The translations under genes were made by a program, and so were the position numbers. This document shows, piece by piece, positions 51,921 to 64,000 of a stretch of 64,000 nt of DNA. The stretch lies in assembly GCA_964057225.1 (NCBI GenBank), contig OZ059896.1, positions 5,022,001 through 5,086,000 on the forward strand, given 5' to 3'. This stretch comes from Auanema rhodensis (taxonomy: Eukaryota; Nematoda; Chromadorea; Rhabditida; Rhabditidae). Below the pieces are notes generated by a model. That model worked only from the letters and a program-made list of their open reading frames with translations, was not told the origin of the DNA and made no database searches. Within the stretch, counting starts at the first letter, position 1. Each line of letters starts with the position of its first letter.

Positions 51921-54032
51921 GCGTAAATTTCAAAGTCATGGTTACCATGAACCAATATCAATAAAAATTTGTTTTTAGACTAATTTGGACATGGGGAATC
52001 TAATTTTGAAAACCGCATCTCTTTATCTTTCACGTGAAGCGAGTTACATATAAAGTGCACATCACGTGTACATTTAATTAGCATAAATTAAAGTTCACGT
52101 AATTTTCAAACTCATGGTTACCATGAACCAATATCAATAAAAATTTGTTTTTAGACTAATTTGGACATGGGGAATCTAATTTTGAAAACCGCATCTCTTT
52201 ATCTTTCACGTGAAGCGAGTTACATATAAAGTGCACATCACGTGTACATTTAATCAGCATAAATTAAAGTTCACGTAAATTTCAAAGTCATGGTTACCAT
52301 GAACCAATATCAATGAAAATTTGTTTTTAAACTAATATGGACATGGGGAATCTAATTTTGAAAACCGCATCTCTTTATCTTTCACGTGAAGCGAGTTACA
52401 TACCTAGTGCACATCACGTGTACATTTAATTAGCATAAATTAAAGTTCACGTAAATTTCAAAGTCATGGTTACCATGAACCAATATCAATAAAAATTTAT
52501 TTTTAGACTAATTTGGACATGGGGAATCTAATTTTGAAAACCGCATCTCTTTATCTTTCACGTGAAGCGAGTTACATATAAAGTGCACATCACGTGTACA
52601 TTTAATTAGCATAAATTAAAGTTCACGTAAATTTCAAAGTCATGGTTACCATGCACCAATATTAATAAAAATTTGTTTTTAGACTAATTTGGACATGGGG
52701 AATCTAATTTTGAAAACCGCATCTCTTTATCTTTCACGTGAAGCGAGTTACATACCAAGTGCACATCACGTGTACATTTAATTAGCATAAATTAAAGTTC
52801 ACGTAAATTTCAAAGTCATGGTTACCATGAACCAATATCAATAAAAATTTGTTTTTAGACTAATATGGACATGGGGAATCTAATTTTGAAAACCGAATCT
52901 CTTTATCTTTCACGTGAAGCGAGTTACATACCTAGAGCACATCACGTGTACACTTAATTAGCATAAATTAAAGTTCACGTAAATTTCAAAGTCATGGTTA
53001 CCATGCACCAATATTAATAAAAATTTGTTTTTAGACTAATTTGGACATGGGGATTCTAATTTTGAAAACCGCATCTCTTTATCTTTCACGTGAAGCGAGT
53101 TACATACCTAGTGCACATCACGTGTACATTTAATTAGCATGAATTAAAGTTCACGTAAATTTCAAAGTCATGGTTACCATGAACCAATATCAATAAAAAT
53201 TTGTTTTTAGACTAATATGGACATGGGGAATCTAATTTTGAAAACCGAATCTCTTTATCTTTCACGTGAAGCGAGTTACATACCAAGTGCACATCACGTG
53301 TACATTTAATTAGCATAAATTAAAGTTCACGTAAATTTCAAAGTCATGGTTACCATGAACCAATATCAATAAAAATTTGTTTTTAGACTAATATGGACAT
53401 GGGGAATCTAATTTTGAAAACCGCATCTCTTTATCTTTCACGTGAAGCGAGTTACATACCAAGTGCACATCACGTGTACATTTAATTAGCATAAATTAAA
53501 GTTCACGTAAATTTCAAAGTCATGGTTACCATGCACCAATATCAATAAAAATTTGTTTTTAGACTAATATGGACATGGGGAATCTAATTTTGAAAACCGC
53601 ATCTCTTTATCTTTCACGTGAAGCGAGTTACATACCAAGTGCACATCACGTGTACATTTAATTAGCATAAAGTAAAGTTCACGTAAATTTCAAAGTCATG
53701 GTTACCATGCACCAATATCAATAAAAATTTGTTTTTAGACTAATATGGACATGGGGAATCTAATTTTGAAAATCGCATCTCTTTATCTTTCACGTGAAGC
53801 GAGTTACATACCAAGTGCACATCACGTGTACATTTAATTAGCATAAATTAAAGTTCACGTAAATTTCAAAGTCATGGTTACCATGAACCAATATCAATAA
53901 AAATATGTTTTTAGACTAATATGGACATGGGGAATCTAATTTTGAAAACCGCATCTCTTTATCTTTCACGTGAAGCGAGTTACATACCAAGTGCACATCA
54001 CGTGTACATTTAATTAGCATAAATTAAAGTTC
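51921..54032 (+). repeat. Second-type 12-monomer (2112-bp) HOR, copy 2
   Basis: Monomers 296-307 repeat 49809-51920 in order, opening with the same rare GCGTAAATTT and GTAATTTTCAAACTC monomers. Private changes include CAATGAAAA (52311) and AAATTTATT (52494). After 54032 the array switches to CCATACACC monomers, so only two copies are present. Confidence 0.87.
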
Positions 54033-56672
54033 ACGTAAATTTCAAAGTCATGGTTACCATACACCAATATTAATAAAAATTTGTTTTTAGACTAATATGG
54101 ACATGGGGAATCTAATTTTGAAAACCGCATCTCTTTATCTTTCACGTGAAGCGAGTTACATACCAAGTGCACATCACGTGTACATTTAATTAGCATAAAT
54201 TAAAGTTCACGTAAATTTCAAAGTCATGGTTACCATACACCAATATCAATAAAAATATGTTTTTAGACTAATATGGACATGGGGAATCTAATTTTGAAAA
54301 CCGCATCTCTTTATCTTTCACGTGAAGCGAGTTACATACCAAGTGCACATCACGTGTACATTTAATTAGCATAAATTAAAGTTCACGTAAATTTCAAAGT
54401 CATGGTTACCATGAACCAATATCAATAAAAATTTGTTTTTAGACTAATATGGACATGGGGAATCTAATTTTGAAAACCGCATCTCTTTATCTTTCACGTG
54501 AAGCGAGTTACATACCAAGTGCACATCACGTGTACATTTAATTAGCATAAATTAAAGTTCACGTAAATTTCAAAGTCATGGTTACCATGCACCAATATCA
54601 ATAAAAATTTGTTTTTAGACTAATATGGACATGGGGAATCTAATTTTGAAAACCGCATCTCTTTATCTTTCACGTGAAGCGAGTTACATACCAAGTGCAC
54701 ATCACGTGTACATTTAATTAGCATAAATTAAAGTTCACGTAAATTTCAAAGTCATGGTTACCATGCACCAATATCAATAAAAATTTGTTTTTAGACTAAT
54801 ATGGACATGGGGAATCTAATTTTGAAAACCGCATCTCTTTATCTTTCACGTGAAGCGAGTTACATACCAAGTGCACATCACGTGTACATTTAATTAGCAT
54901 AAAGTAAAGTTCACGTAAATTTCAAAGTCATGGTTACCATGCACCAATATCAATAAAAATTTGTTTTTAGACTAATATGGACATGGGGAATCTAATTTTG
55001 AAAATCGCATCTCTTTATCTTTCACGTGAAGCGAGTTACATACCAAGTGCACATCACGTGTACATTTAATTAGCATAAATTAAAGTTCACGTAAATTTCA
55101 AAGTCATGGTTACCATGAACCAATATCAATAAAAATTTGTTTTTAGACTAATATGGACATGGGGAATCTAATTTTGAAAACCGCATCTCTTTATCTTTCA
55201 CGTGAAGCGAGTTACATACCAAGTGCACATCACGTGTACATTTAATTAGCATAAATTAAAGTTCACGTAAATTTCAAAGTCATGGTTACCATGCACCAAT
55301 ATTAATAAAAATTTGTTTTTAGACTAATATGGACATGAGGAATCTAATTTTGAAAACCGCATCTCTTTATCTTTCACGTGAAGCGAGTTACATACCAAGT
55401 GCACATCACGTGTACATTTAATTAGCATAAATTAAAGTTCACGTAAATTTCAAAGTCATGGTTACCATGAACCAATATCAATAAAAATTTGTTTTTAGAC
55501 TAATATGGACATGGGGAATCTAATTTTGAAAACCGCATCTCTTTATCTTTCAAGTGAAGCGAGTTACATACCAAGTGCACATCACGTGTACATTTAATTA
55601 GCATAAATTAAAGTTCACGTAAATTTCAAAGTCATGGTTACCATGCACCAATATCAATAAAAATTTGTTTTTAGACTAATATGGACATGGGGAATCTAAT
55701 TTTGAAAACCGCATCTCTTTATCTTTCACGTGAAGCGAGTTACATACCAAGTGCACATCACGTGTACATTTAATTAGCATAAATTAAAGTTCACGTAAAT
55801 TTCAAAGTCATGGTTACCATGCACCAATATTAATAAAAATTTGTTTTTAGACTAATATGGACATGGGGAATCTAATTTTGAAAACCGCATCTCTTTATCT
55901 TTCACGTGAAGCGAGTTACATACCAAGTGCACATCACGTGTACATTTAATTAGCATAAATTAAAGTTCACGTAAATTTCAAAGTCATGGTTACCATGAAC
56001 CAATATCAATAAAAATTTGTTTTTAGACTAATATGGACATGGGGAATCTAATTTTGAAAACCGCATCTCTTTATCTTTCAAGTGAAGCGAGTTACATACC
56101 AAGTGCACATCACGTGTACATTTAATTAGCATAAATTAAAGTTCACGTAAATTTCAAAGTCATGGTTACCATGCACCAATATCAATAAAAATTTGTTTTT
56201 AGACTAATATGGATATGGGGAATCTAATTTTGAAAACCGCATCTCTTTATCTTTCACGTGAAGCGAGGTACATACCAAGTGCACATCACGTGTACATTTA
56301 ATTAGCATAAATTAAAGTTCACGTAAATTTCAAAGTCATGGTTACCATGCACCAATATCAATAAAAATTTGTTTTTAGACTAATATGGACATGGGGAATC
56401 TAATTTTGAAAACCGCATCTCTTTATCTTTCACGTGAAGCGAGTTACATACCAAGTGCACATCACGTGTACATTTAATTAGCATAAATTAAAGTTCACGT
56501 AAATTTCAAAGTCATGGTTACCATGCACCAATATTAATAAAAATTTGTTTTTAGACTAATATGGACATGGGGAATCTAATTTTGAAAACCGCATCTCTTT
56601 ATCTTTCACGTGAAGCGAGTTACATACCAAGTGCACATCACGTGTACATTTAATTAGCATAAATTAAAGTTC

Positions 56673-58720
56673 ACGTAAATTTCAAAGTCATGGTTACCAT
56701 GAACCAATATCAATAAAAATTTGTTTTTAGACTAATATGGACATGGGGAATCTAATTTTGAAAACCGCATCTCTTTATCTTTCAAGTGAAGCGAGTTACA
56801 TACCAAGTGCACATCACGTGTACATTTAATTAGCATAAATTAAAGTTCACGTAAATTTCAAAGTCATGGTTACCATGCACCAATATCAATAAAAATTTGT
56901 TTTTAGACTAATATGGATATGGGGAATCTAATTTTGAAAACCGCATCTCTTTATCTTTCACGTGAAGCGAGGTACATACCAAGTGCACATCACGTGTACA
57001 TTTAATTAGCATAAATTAAAGTTCACGTAAATTTCAAAGTCATGGTTACCATGCACCAATATCAATAAAAATTTGTTTTTAGACTAATATGGACATGGGG
57101 AATCTAATTTTGAAAACCGCATCTCTTTATCTTTCAAGTGAAGCGAGTTACATACCAAGTGCACATCACGTGTACATTTAATTAGCATAAATTAAAGTTC
57201 ACGTAAATTTCAAAGTCATGGTTACCATGCACCAATATCAATAAAAATTTGTTTTTAGACTAATATGAACATGGGGAATCTAATTTTGGAAACCGCATCT
57301 CTTTATCTTTCACGTGAAGCGAGTTACATACCAAGTGCACATAACGTGTACATTTAATTAGCATAAATTAAAGTTCACGTAAATTTCAAAGTCATGGTTA
57401 CCATGAACCAATATCAATAAAAATTTGTTTTCAGACTAATTTGGACATGGGGAATCTAATTTTGAAAACCGCATCTCTTTATCTTTCAAGTGAAGCGAGT
57501 TACATACCAAGTGCACATCACGTGTACATTTAATTAGCATAAATTAAAGTTCACGTAAATTTCAAAGTCATGGTTACCATGCACCAATATTAATAAAAAT
57601 TTGTTTTTAGACTAATATGGACATGAGGAATCTAATTTTGAAAATCGCATCTCTTTATCTTTCACGTGAAGCGAGTTACATACCAAGTGCACATCACGTG
57701 TACATTTAATTAGCATAAATTAAAGTTCACGTAAATTTCAAAGTCATGGTTACCATGCACCAATATTAATAAAAATTTGTTTTTAGACTAATATGGACAT
57801 GGGGAATCTAATTTTGAAAACCGCATCTCTTTATCTTTCACGTGAAGCGAGTTACATACCAAGTGCACATCACGTGTACATTTAATTAGCATAAATTAAA
57901 GTTCACGTAAATTTCAAAGTCATGGTTACCATGAACCAATATCAATAAAAATTTGTTTTTAGACTAATATGGACATGGGGAATCTAATTTTGAAAACCGC
58001 ATCTCTTTATCTTTCAAGTGAAGCGAGTTACATACCAAGTGCACATCACGTGTACATTTAATTAGCATAAATTAAAGTTCACGTAAATTTCAAAGTCATG
58101 GTTACCATGCACCAATATCAATAAAAATTTGTTTTTAGACTAATATGGACATGGGGAATCTAATTTTGAAAACCGCATCTCTTTATCTTTCACGTGAAGC
58201 GAGTTACATACCAAGTGCACATCACGTGTACATTTAATTAGCATAAATTAAAGTTCACGTAAATTTCAAAGTCATGGTTACCATGCACCAATATCAATAA
58301 AAATTTGTTTTTAGACTAATATGGACATGGGGAATCTAATTTTGAAAACCGCATCTCTTTATCTTTCACGTGAAGCGAGTTACATACCAAGTGCACATCA
58401 CGTGTACACTTAATTAGCATAAATTAAAGTTCACGTAAATTTCAAAGTCATGGTTACCATGCACCAATATCAATAAAAATTTGTTTTTAGACTAATATGG
58501 ACATGGGGAATCTAATTTTGAAAACCGCATCTCTTTATCTTTCACGTGAAGCGAGTTACATACCAAGTGCACATCACGTGTACATTTAATTAGCATAAAG
58601 TAAAGTTCACGTAAATTTCAAAGTCATGGTTACCATGCACCAATATCAATAAAAATTTGTTTTTAGACTAATTTGGACATGGGGAATCTAATTTTGAAAA
58701 TCGCATCTCTTTATCTTTCA
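56673..58720 (+). repeat. Block duplicated 30 monomers downstream, copy 1
   Basis: Monomers 323-334 match 353-364 at 5280 bp. Landmarks: GGATATGG with GAGGTAC (56917/62197), GAACATGG (57268/62548), AACGTG (57343/62623), CATGAGGAA with AAAATCGC (57624/62904), CACTTAATT (58408/63688), CATAAAGTAAAG (58597/63877). Differences are TTTTCAGAC against TTTTCAAAC (57431/62711), CATTTAATT against CAATTAATT (63511 side) and TAATTTGG (58672) against TAATATGG. The GAACATGG set also occurs at 60260, 17 monomers after the first. Confidence 0.85.
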
Positions 58721-61700
58721 CGTGAAGCGAGTTACATACCAAGTGCACATCACGTGTACATTTAATTAGCATAAATTAAAGTTCACGTAAATTTCAAAGT
58801 CATGGTTACCATGAACCAATATCAATAAAAATTTGTTTTTAGACTAATATGGACATGGGGAATCTAATTTTGAAAACCGCATCTCTTTATCTTTCACGTG
58901 AAGCGAGTTACATACCAAGTGCACATCACGTGTACATTTAATTAGCATAAATTAAAGTTCACGTAAATTTCAAAGTCATGGTTACCATGCACCAATATCA
59001 ATAAAAATTTGTTTTTAGACTAATATGGACATGGGGAATCTAATTTTGAAAATCGCATCTCTTTATCTTTCACGTGAAGCGAGTTACATACCAAGTGCAC
59101 ATCACGTGTACATTTAATTAGCATAAATTAAAGTTCACGTAAATTTCAAAGTCATGGTTACCATGAACCAATATCATTAAAAATTTGTTTTTAGACTAAT
59201 ATGGACATGGGGAATCTAATTTTGAAAACCGCATCTCTTTATCTTTCACGTGAAGCGAGTTACATACCAAGTGCACATCACGTGTACATTTAATTAGCAT
59301 AAATTAAAGTTCACGTAAATTTCAAAGTCATGGTTACCATGCACCAATATTAATAAAAATTTGTTTTTAGACTAATATGGACATGGGGAATCTAATTTTG
59401 AAAACCGCATCTCTTTATCTTTCACGTGAAGCGTGTTACATACCAAGTGCACATCACGTGTACATTTAATTAGCATAAATTAAAGTTCACGTAAATTTCA
59501 AAGTCATGGTTACCATGCACCAATATCAATAAAAATTTGTTTTTAGACTAATATGGACACGGAGAATCTAATTTTGAAAACCGCATCTCTTTATCTTTCA
59601 CGTGAAGCGAGTTACATACCAAGTGCACATCACGTGTACATTTAATTAGCATAAATTAAAGTTCACGTAAATTTCAAAGTCATGGTTACCATGCACCAAT
59701 ATCAATAAAAATTTGTTTTTAGACTAATATGGACATGGGGAATCTAATTTTGAAAACCGCATCTCTTTATCTTTCACGTGAAGCGAGTTACATACCAAGT
59801 GCACATCACGTGTACACTTAATTAGCATAAATTAAAGTTCACGTAAATTTCAAAGTCATGGTTACCATGCACCAATATCAATAAAAATTTGTTTTTAGAC
59901 TAATATGGACATGGGGAATCTAATTTTGAAAACCGCATCTCTTTATCTTTCACGTGAAGCGAGTTACATACCAAGTGCACATCACGTGTACATTTAATTA
60001 GCATGAATTAAAGTTCACGTAAATTTCAAAGTCATGGTTACCATGCACCAATATCAATAAAAATTTGTTTTTAGACTAATATGGACATGGGGAATCTAAT
60101 TTTGAAAACCGCATCTCTTTATCTTTCAAGTGAAGCGAGTTACATACCAAGTGCACATCACGTGTACATTTAATTAGCATAAATTAAAGTTCACGTAAAT
60201 TTCAAAGTCATGGTTACCATGCACCAATATCAATAAAAATTTGTTTTTAGACTAATATGAACATGGGGAATCTAATTTTGGAAACCGCATCTCTTTATCT
60301 TTCACGTGAAGCGAGTTACATACCAAGTGCACATAACGTGTACATTTAATTAGCATAAATTAAAGTTCACGTAAATTTCAAAGTCATGGTTACCATGAAC
60401 CAATATCAATAAAAATTTGTTTTCAGACTAATTTGGACATGGGGAATCTAATTTTGAAAACCGCATCTCTTTATCTTTCAAGTGAAGCGAGTTACATACC
60501 AAGTGCACATCACGTGTACATTTAATTAGCATAAATTAAAGTTCACGTAAATTTCAAAGTCATGGTTACCATGCACCAATATTAATAAAAATTTGTTTTT
60601 AGACTAATATGGACATGAGGAATCTAATTTTGAAAATCGCATCTCTTTATCTTTCACGTGAAGCGAGTTACATACCAAGTGCACATCACGTGTACATTTA
60701 ATTAGCATAAATTAAAGTTCACGTAAAATTCAAAGTCATGGTTACCATGAACCAATATCAATAAAAATTTGTTTTTAGACTAATATGGACATGGGGAATC
60801 TAATTTTGAAAACCGCATCTCTTTATCTTTCACGTGAAGCGAGTTACATACCAAGTGCACATCACGTGTACATTTAATTAGCATAAAGTAAAGTTCACGT
60901 AAATTTCAAAGTCATGGTTACCATGAACCAATATCAATAAAAATTTGTTTTTAGACTAATATGGACATGGGGAATCTAATTTTGAAAACCGCATCTCTTT
61001 ATCTTTCACGTGAAGCGAGTTACATACCAAGTGCACATCACGTGTACATTTAATTAGCATAAATTAAAGTTCACGTAAATTTCAAAGTCATGGTTACCAT
61101 GCACCAATATTAATAAAAATTTGTTTTTAGACTAATATGGACATGAGGAATCTAATTTTGAAAATCGCATCTCTTTATCTTTCACGTGAAGCGAGTTACA
61201 TACCAAGTGCACATCACGTGTACATTTAATTAGCATAAATTAAAGTTCACGTAAATTTCAAAGTCATGGTTACCATGAACCAATATCAATAAAAATTTGT
61301 TTTTAGACTAATATGGACATGGGGAATCTAATTTTGAAAATCGCATCTCTTTATCTTTCACGTGAAGCGAGTTACATACCAAGTGCACATCACGTGTACA
61401 TTTAATTAGCATAAATTAAAGTTCACGTAAATTTCAAAGTCATGGTTACCATGCACCAATATTAATAAAAATTTGTTTTTAGACTAATATGGACATGATG
61501 AATCTAATTTTGAAAATCGCATCTCTTTATCTTTCACGTGAAGCGAGTTACATACCAAGTGCACATCACGTGTACATTTAATTAGCATAAATTAAAGTTC
61601 ACGTAAATTTCAAAGTCATGGTTACCATGAACCAATATCAATAAAAATTTGTTTTTAGACTAATATGGACATGGGGAATCTAATTTTGAAAACCGCATCT

Positions 61701-61952
61701 CTTTATCTTTCACGTGAAGCGAGTTACATACCAAGTGCACATCACGTGTACATTTAATTAGCATAAAGTAAAGTTCACGTAAATTTCAAAGTCATGGTTA
61801 CCATGCACCAATATCAATAAAAATTTGTTTTTAGACTAATATGGACATGGGGAATCTAATTTTGAAAACCGCATCTCTTTATCTTTCACGTGAAGCGAGT
61901 TACATACCAAGTGCACATCACGTGTACATTTAATTAGCATAAATTAAAGTTC

Positions 61953-64000
61953 ACGTAAATTTCAAAGTCATGGTTACCATGAACCAATATCAATAAAAAT
62001 TTGTTTTTAGACTAATATGGACATGGGGAATCTAATTTTGAAAACCGCATCTCTTTATCTTTCAAGTGAAGCGAGTTACATACCAAGTGCACATCACGTG
62101 TACATTTAATTAGCATAAATTAAAGTTCACGTAAATTTCAAAGTCATGGTTACCATGCACCAATATCAATAAAAATTTGTTTTTAGACTAATATGGATAT
62201 GGGGAATCTAATTTTGAAAACCGCATCTCTTTATCTTTCACGTGAAGCGAGGTACATACCAAGTGCACATCACGTGTACATTTAATTAGCATAAATTAAA
62301 GTTCACGTAAATTTCAAAGTCATGGTTACCATGCACCAATATCAATAAAAATTTGTTTTTAGACTAATATGGACATGGGGAATCTAATTTTGAAAACCGC
62401 ATCTCTTTATCTTTCAAGTGAAGCGAGTTACATACCAAGTGCACATCACGTGTACATTTAATTAGCATAAATTAAAGTTCACGTAAATTTCAAAGTCATG
62501 GTTACCATGCACCAATATCAATAAAAATTTGTTTTTAGACTAATATGAACATGGGGAATCTAATTTTGGAAACCGCATCTCTTTATCTTTCACGTGAAGC
62601 GAGTTACATACCAAGTGCACATAACGTGTACATTTAATTAGCATAAATTAAAGTTCACGTAAATTTCAAAGTCATGGTTACCATGAACCAATATCAATAA
62701 AAATTTGTTTTCAAACTAATTTGGACATGGGGAATCTAATTTTGAAAACCGCATCTCTTTATCTTTCAAGTGAAGCGAGTTACATACCAAGTGCACATCA
62801 CGTGTACATTTAATTAGCATAAATTAAAGTTCACGTAAATTTCAAAGTCATGGTTACCATGCACCAATATTAATAAAAATTTGTTTTTAGACTAATATGG
62901 ACATGAGGAATCTAATTTTGAAAATCGCATCTCTTTATCTTTCACGTGAAGCGAGTTACATACCAAGTGCACATCACGTGTACATTTAATTAGCATAAAT
63001 TAAAGTTCACGTAAATTTCAAAGTCATGGTTACCATGCACCAATATTAATAAAAATTTGTTTTTAGACTAATATGGACATGGGGAATCTAATTTTGAAAA
63101 CCGCATCTCTTTATCTTTCACGTGAAGCGAGTTACATACCAAGTGCACATCACGTGTACATTTAATTAGCATAAATTAAAGTTCACGTAAATTTCAAAGT
63201 CATGGTTACCATGAACCAATATCAATAAAAATTTGTTTTTAGACTAATATGGACATGGGGAATCTAATTTTGAAAACCGCATCTCTTTATCTTTCAAGTG
63301 AAGCGAGTTACATACCAAGTGCACATCACGTGTACATTTAATTAGCATAAATTAAAGTTCACGTAAATTTCAAAGTCATGGTTACCATGCACCAATATCA
63401 ATAAAAATTTGTTTTTAGACTAATATGGACATGGGGAATCTAATTTTGAAAACCGCATCTCTTTATCTTTCACGTGAAGCGAGTTACATACCAAGTGCAC
63501 ATCACGTGTACAATTAATTAGCATAAATTAAAGTTCACGTAAATTTCAAAGTCATGGTTACCATGCACCAATATCAATAAAAATTTGTTTTTAGACTAAT
63601 ATGGACATGGGGAATCTAATTTTGAAAACCGCATCTCTTTATCTTTCACGTGAAGCGAGTTACATACCAAGTGCACATCACGTGTACACTTAATTAGCAT
63701 AAATTAAAGTTCACGTAAATTTCAAAGTCATGGTTACCATGCACCAATATCAATAAAAATTTGTTTTTAGACTAATATGGACATGGGGAATCTAATTTTG
63801 AAAACCGCATCTCTTTATCTTTCACGTGAAGCGAGTTACATACCAAGTGCACATCACGTGTACATTTAATTAGCATAAAGTAAAGTTCACGTAAATTTCA
63901 AAGTCATGGTTACCATGCACCAATATCAATAAAAATTTGTTTTTAGACTAATATGGACATGGGGAATCTAATTTTGAAAATCGCATCTCTTTATCTTTCA
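61953..64000 (+). repeat. Block duplicated 30 monomers downstream, copy 2 (cut by window end)
   Basis: Second copy of 56673-58720. The match persists to the last base of the window, so its true right edge is not visible. The final monomer (63889-64000) is truncated at register 112 and carries AAAATCGC like its counterpart at 58609. Confidence 0.83.

Larger units (their letters stand above)
1..64000 (+). repeat. 176-bp satellite DNA array, whole window
   Basis: The entire window is a head-to-tail tandem array of a 176-bp, AT-rich (about 32% G+C) monomer: 363 complete copies plus 112 bp. Reading from register 1, every monomer begins with ACGTAAATTT or a one-base variant of it at 1+176(n-1), and the last start falls exactly at 63889, so there is no net insertion or deletion. 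All copies share one orientation. No unique sequence, transposon or gene interrupts it. Both strands carry stops in all three frames of every consensus monomer (forward at registers 4, 28, 42, 56; reverse at 22, 38, 60), so it is non-coding. Arrays of this size and unit length are typical of eukaryotic centromeric or pericentromeric satellites; that location is inferred, because neither array edge is present. Confidence 0.98.
54033..64000 (+). repeat. Domain 8: uniform GCACC-rich domain, runs off the window end
   Basis: Monomers 308-364. Most have TTTTTAGAC, TAATATGG, GGAATC, CACGTG and TACCAAG, differing mainly by GAACC or GCACC and by ATCAAT or ATTAAT. The TACCTAG, TATAAAG and GGATTC types common upstream are absent as far as I can see. 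Recurrent landmarks are AAAATCGC, CATAAAGTAAAG, CATGAGGAA, GGATATGG with GAGGTAC, and TATGAACATGG with TTTTGGAAACC and ATAACGTG. The array continues beyond base 64000. Confidence 0.85.

Noticed and set aside
1-64000. Protein-coding genes
   Set aside because: The consensus monomer has stops in all three frames on both strands, and 176 is not a multiple of 3, so any reading frame is interrupted within about one monomer. Short ORFs recur only because the repeat recurs.
1-64000. CRISPR array or bacterial repeat
   Set aside because: There are no alternating repeats and unique spacers; the whole 176-bp unit is conserved and contiguous.
1-64000. Primate alpha satellite, Arabidopsis 178-bp or Brassica 176-bp centromere repeat
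   Set aside because: Alpha-satellite and Arabidopsis landmarks are not recognisable by eye. I expected an AAGCTT site for the Brassica repeat and did not see one. Length alone is not evidence, and a database search would be needed, so no taxon is claimed.
1-64000. Transposon or LTR insertion inside the array
   Set aside because: The 176-bp grid is unbroken, so no insertion of any length other than whole monomers is possible without losing register.
1-64000. Telomeric or rDNA repeats
   Set aside because: No TTAGGG, TTTAGGG or TTAGG runs and no recognisable rRNA sequence; the unit is a simple 176-bp satellite.

Overview
The whole 64 kb window is one uninterrupted tandem satellite array. The unit is 176 bp, about 32% G+C (63 A, 57 T, 30 C, 26 G in the first monomer). 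All copies run head to tail in one orientation. The window holds 363 complete monomers (registers set so that base 1 is register 1) plus 112 bp of a 364th. I saw no gene, RNA gene, mobile element, unique spacer, inversion or array edge. The period stays in exact register from the first base to the last: monomer n starts at 1+176(n-1) at every point checked, including 17601, 35201, 52801 and 63889. Variation is therefore by substitution only.

A megabase-type satellite of nucleosome-scale unit length, with layered higher-order repeats (HORs), indicates a eukaryotic chromosome. A centromeric or pericentromeric position in a long-read assembly is the most likely source, but that is inference: there is no flanking sequence and no binding data. 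I could not assign a taxon by reading. By eye the monomer is not the primate alpha satellite or the Arabidopsis 178-bp repeat.

Within the monomer the conspicuous elements are a 7+7 bp inverted repeat (registers 16-30), a 10-bp palindrome TTCACGTGAA (109-118) that is often broken by one C-to-A change, a nearly invariant ATCACGTG (141-148) in a cluster of short palindromes, and a third CACGT across the monomer junction. The three CACGT cores are 32 and 33 bp apart.

Diagnostic substitutions divide the window into domains. 1-10384 holds units of 10, 9, 6, 9, 8 and 6 monomers and is the only place with the ATAAGAATTT variant. 10385-12496 is a run of individually diverged monomers. 12497-31856 is a mosaic of 2-, 5-, 9- and 12-monomer repeats, plus a 20-monomer block copied 47 monomers downstream. 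31857-35904 contains a 6-monomer unit. 35905-41888 carries a 12-monomer HOR in two full copies and one partial copy. 41889-49808 is a 25-monomer period whose 20-monomer block is duplicated almost perfectly. 49809-54032 is two copies of another 12-monomer HOR. 54033-64000 is a more uniform GCACC-rich domain with a 30-monomer-offset duplication running off the window end. Several monomers are recombinants of two recognisable types, consistent with in-register unequal exchange or gene conversion as the process that builds the array.
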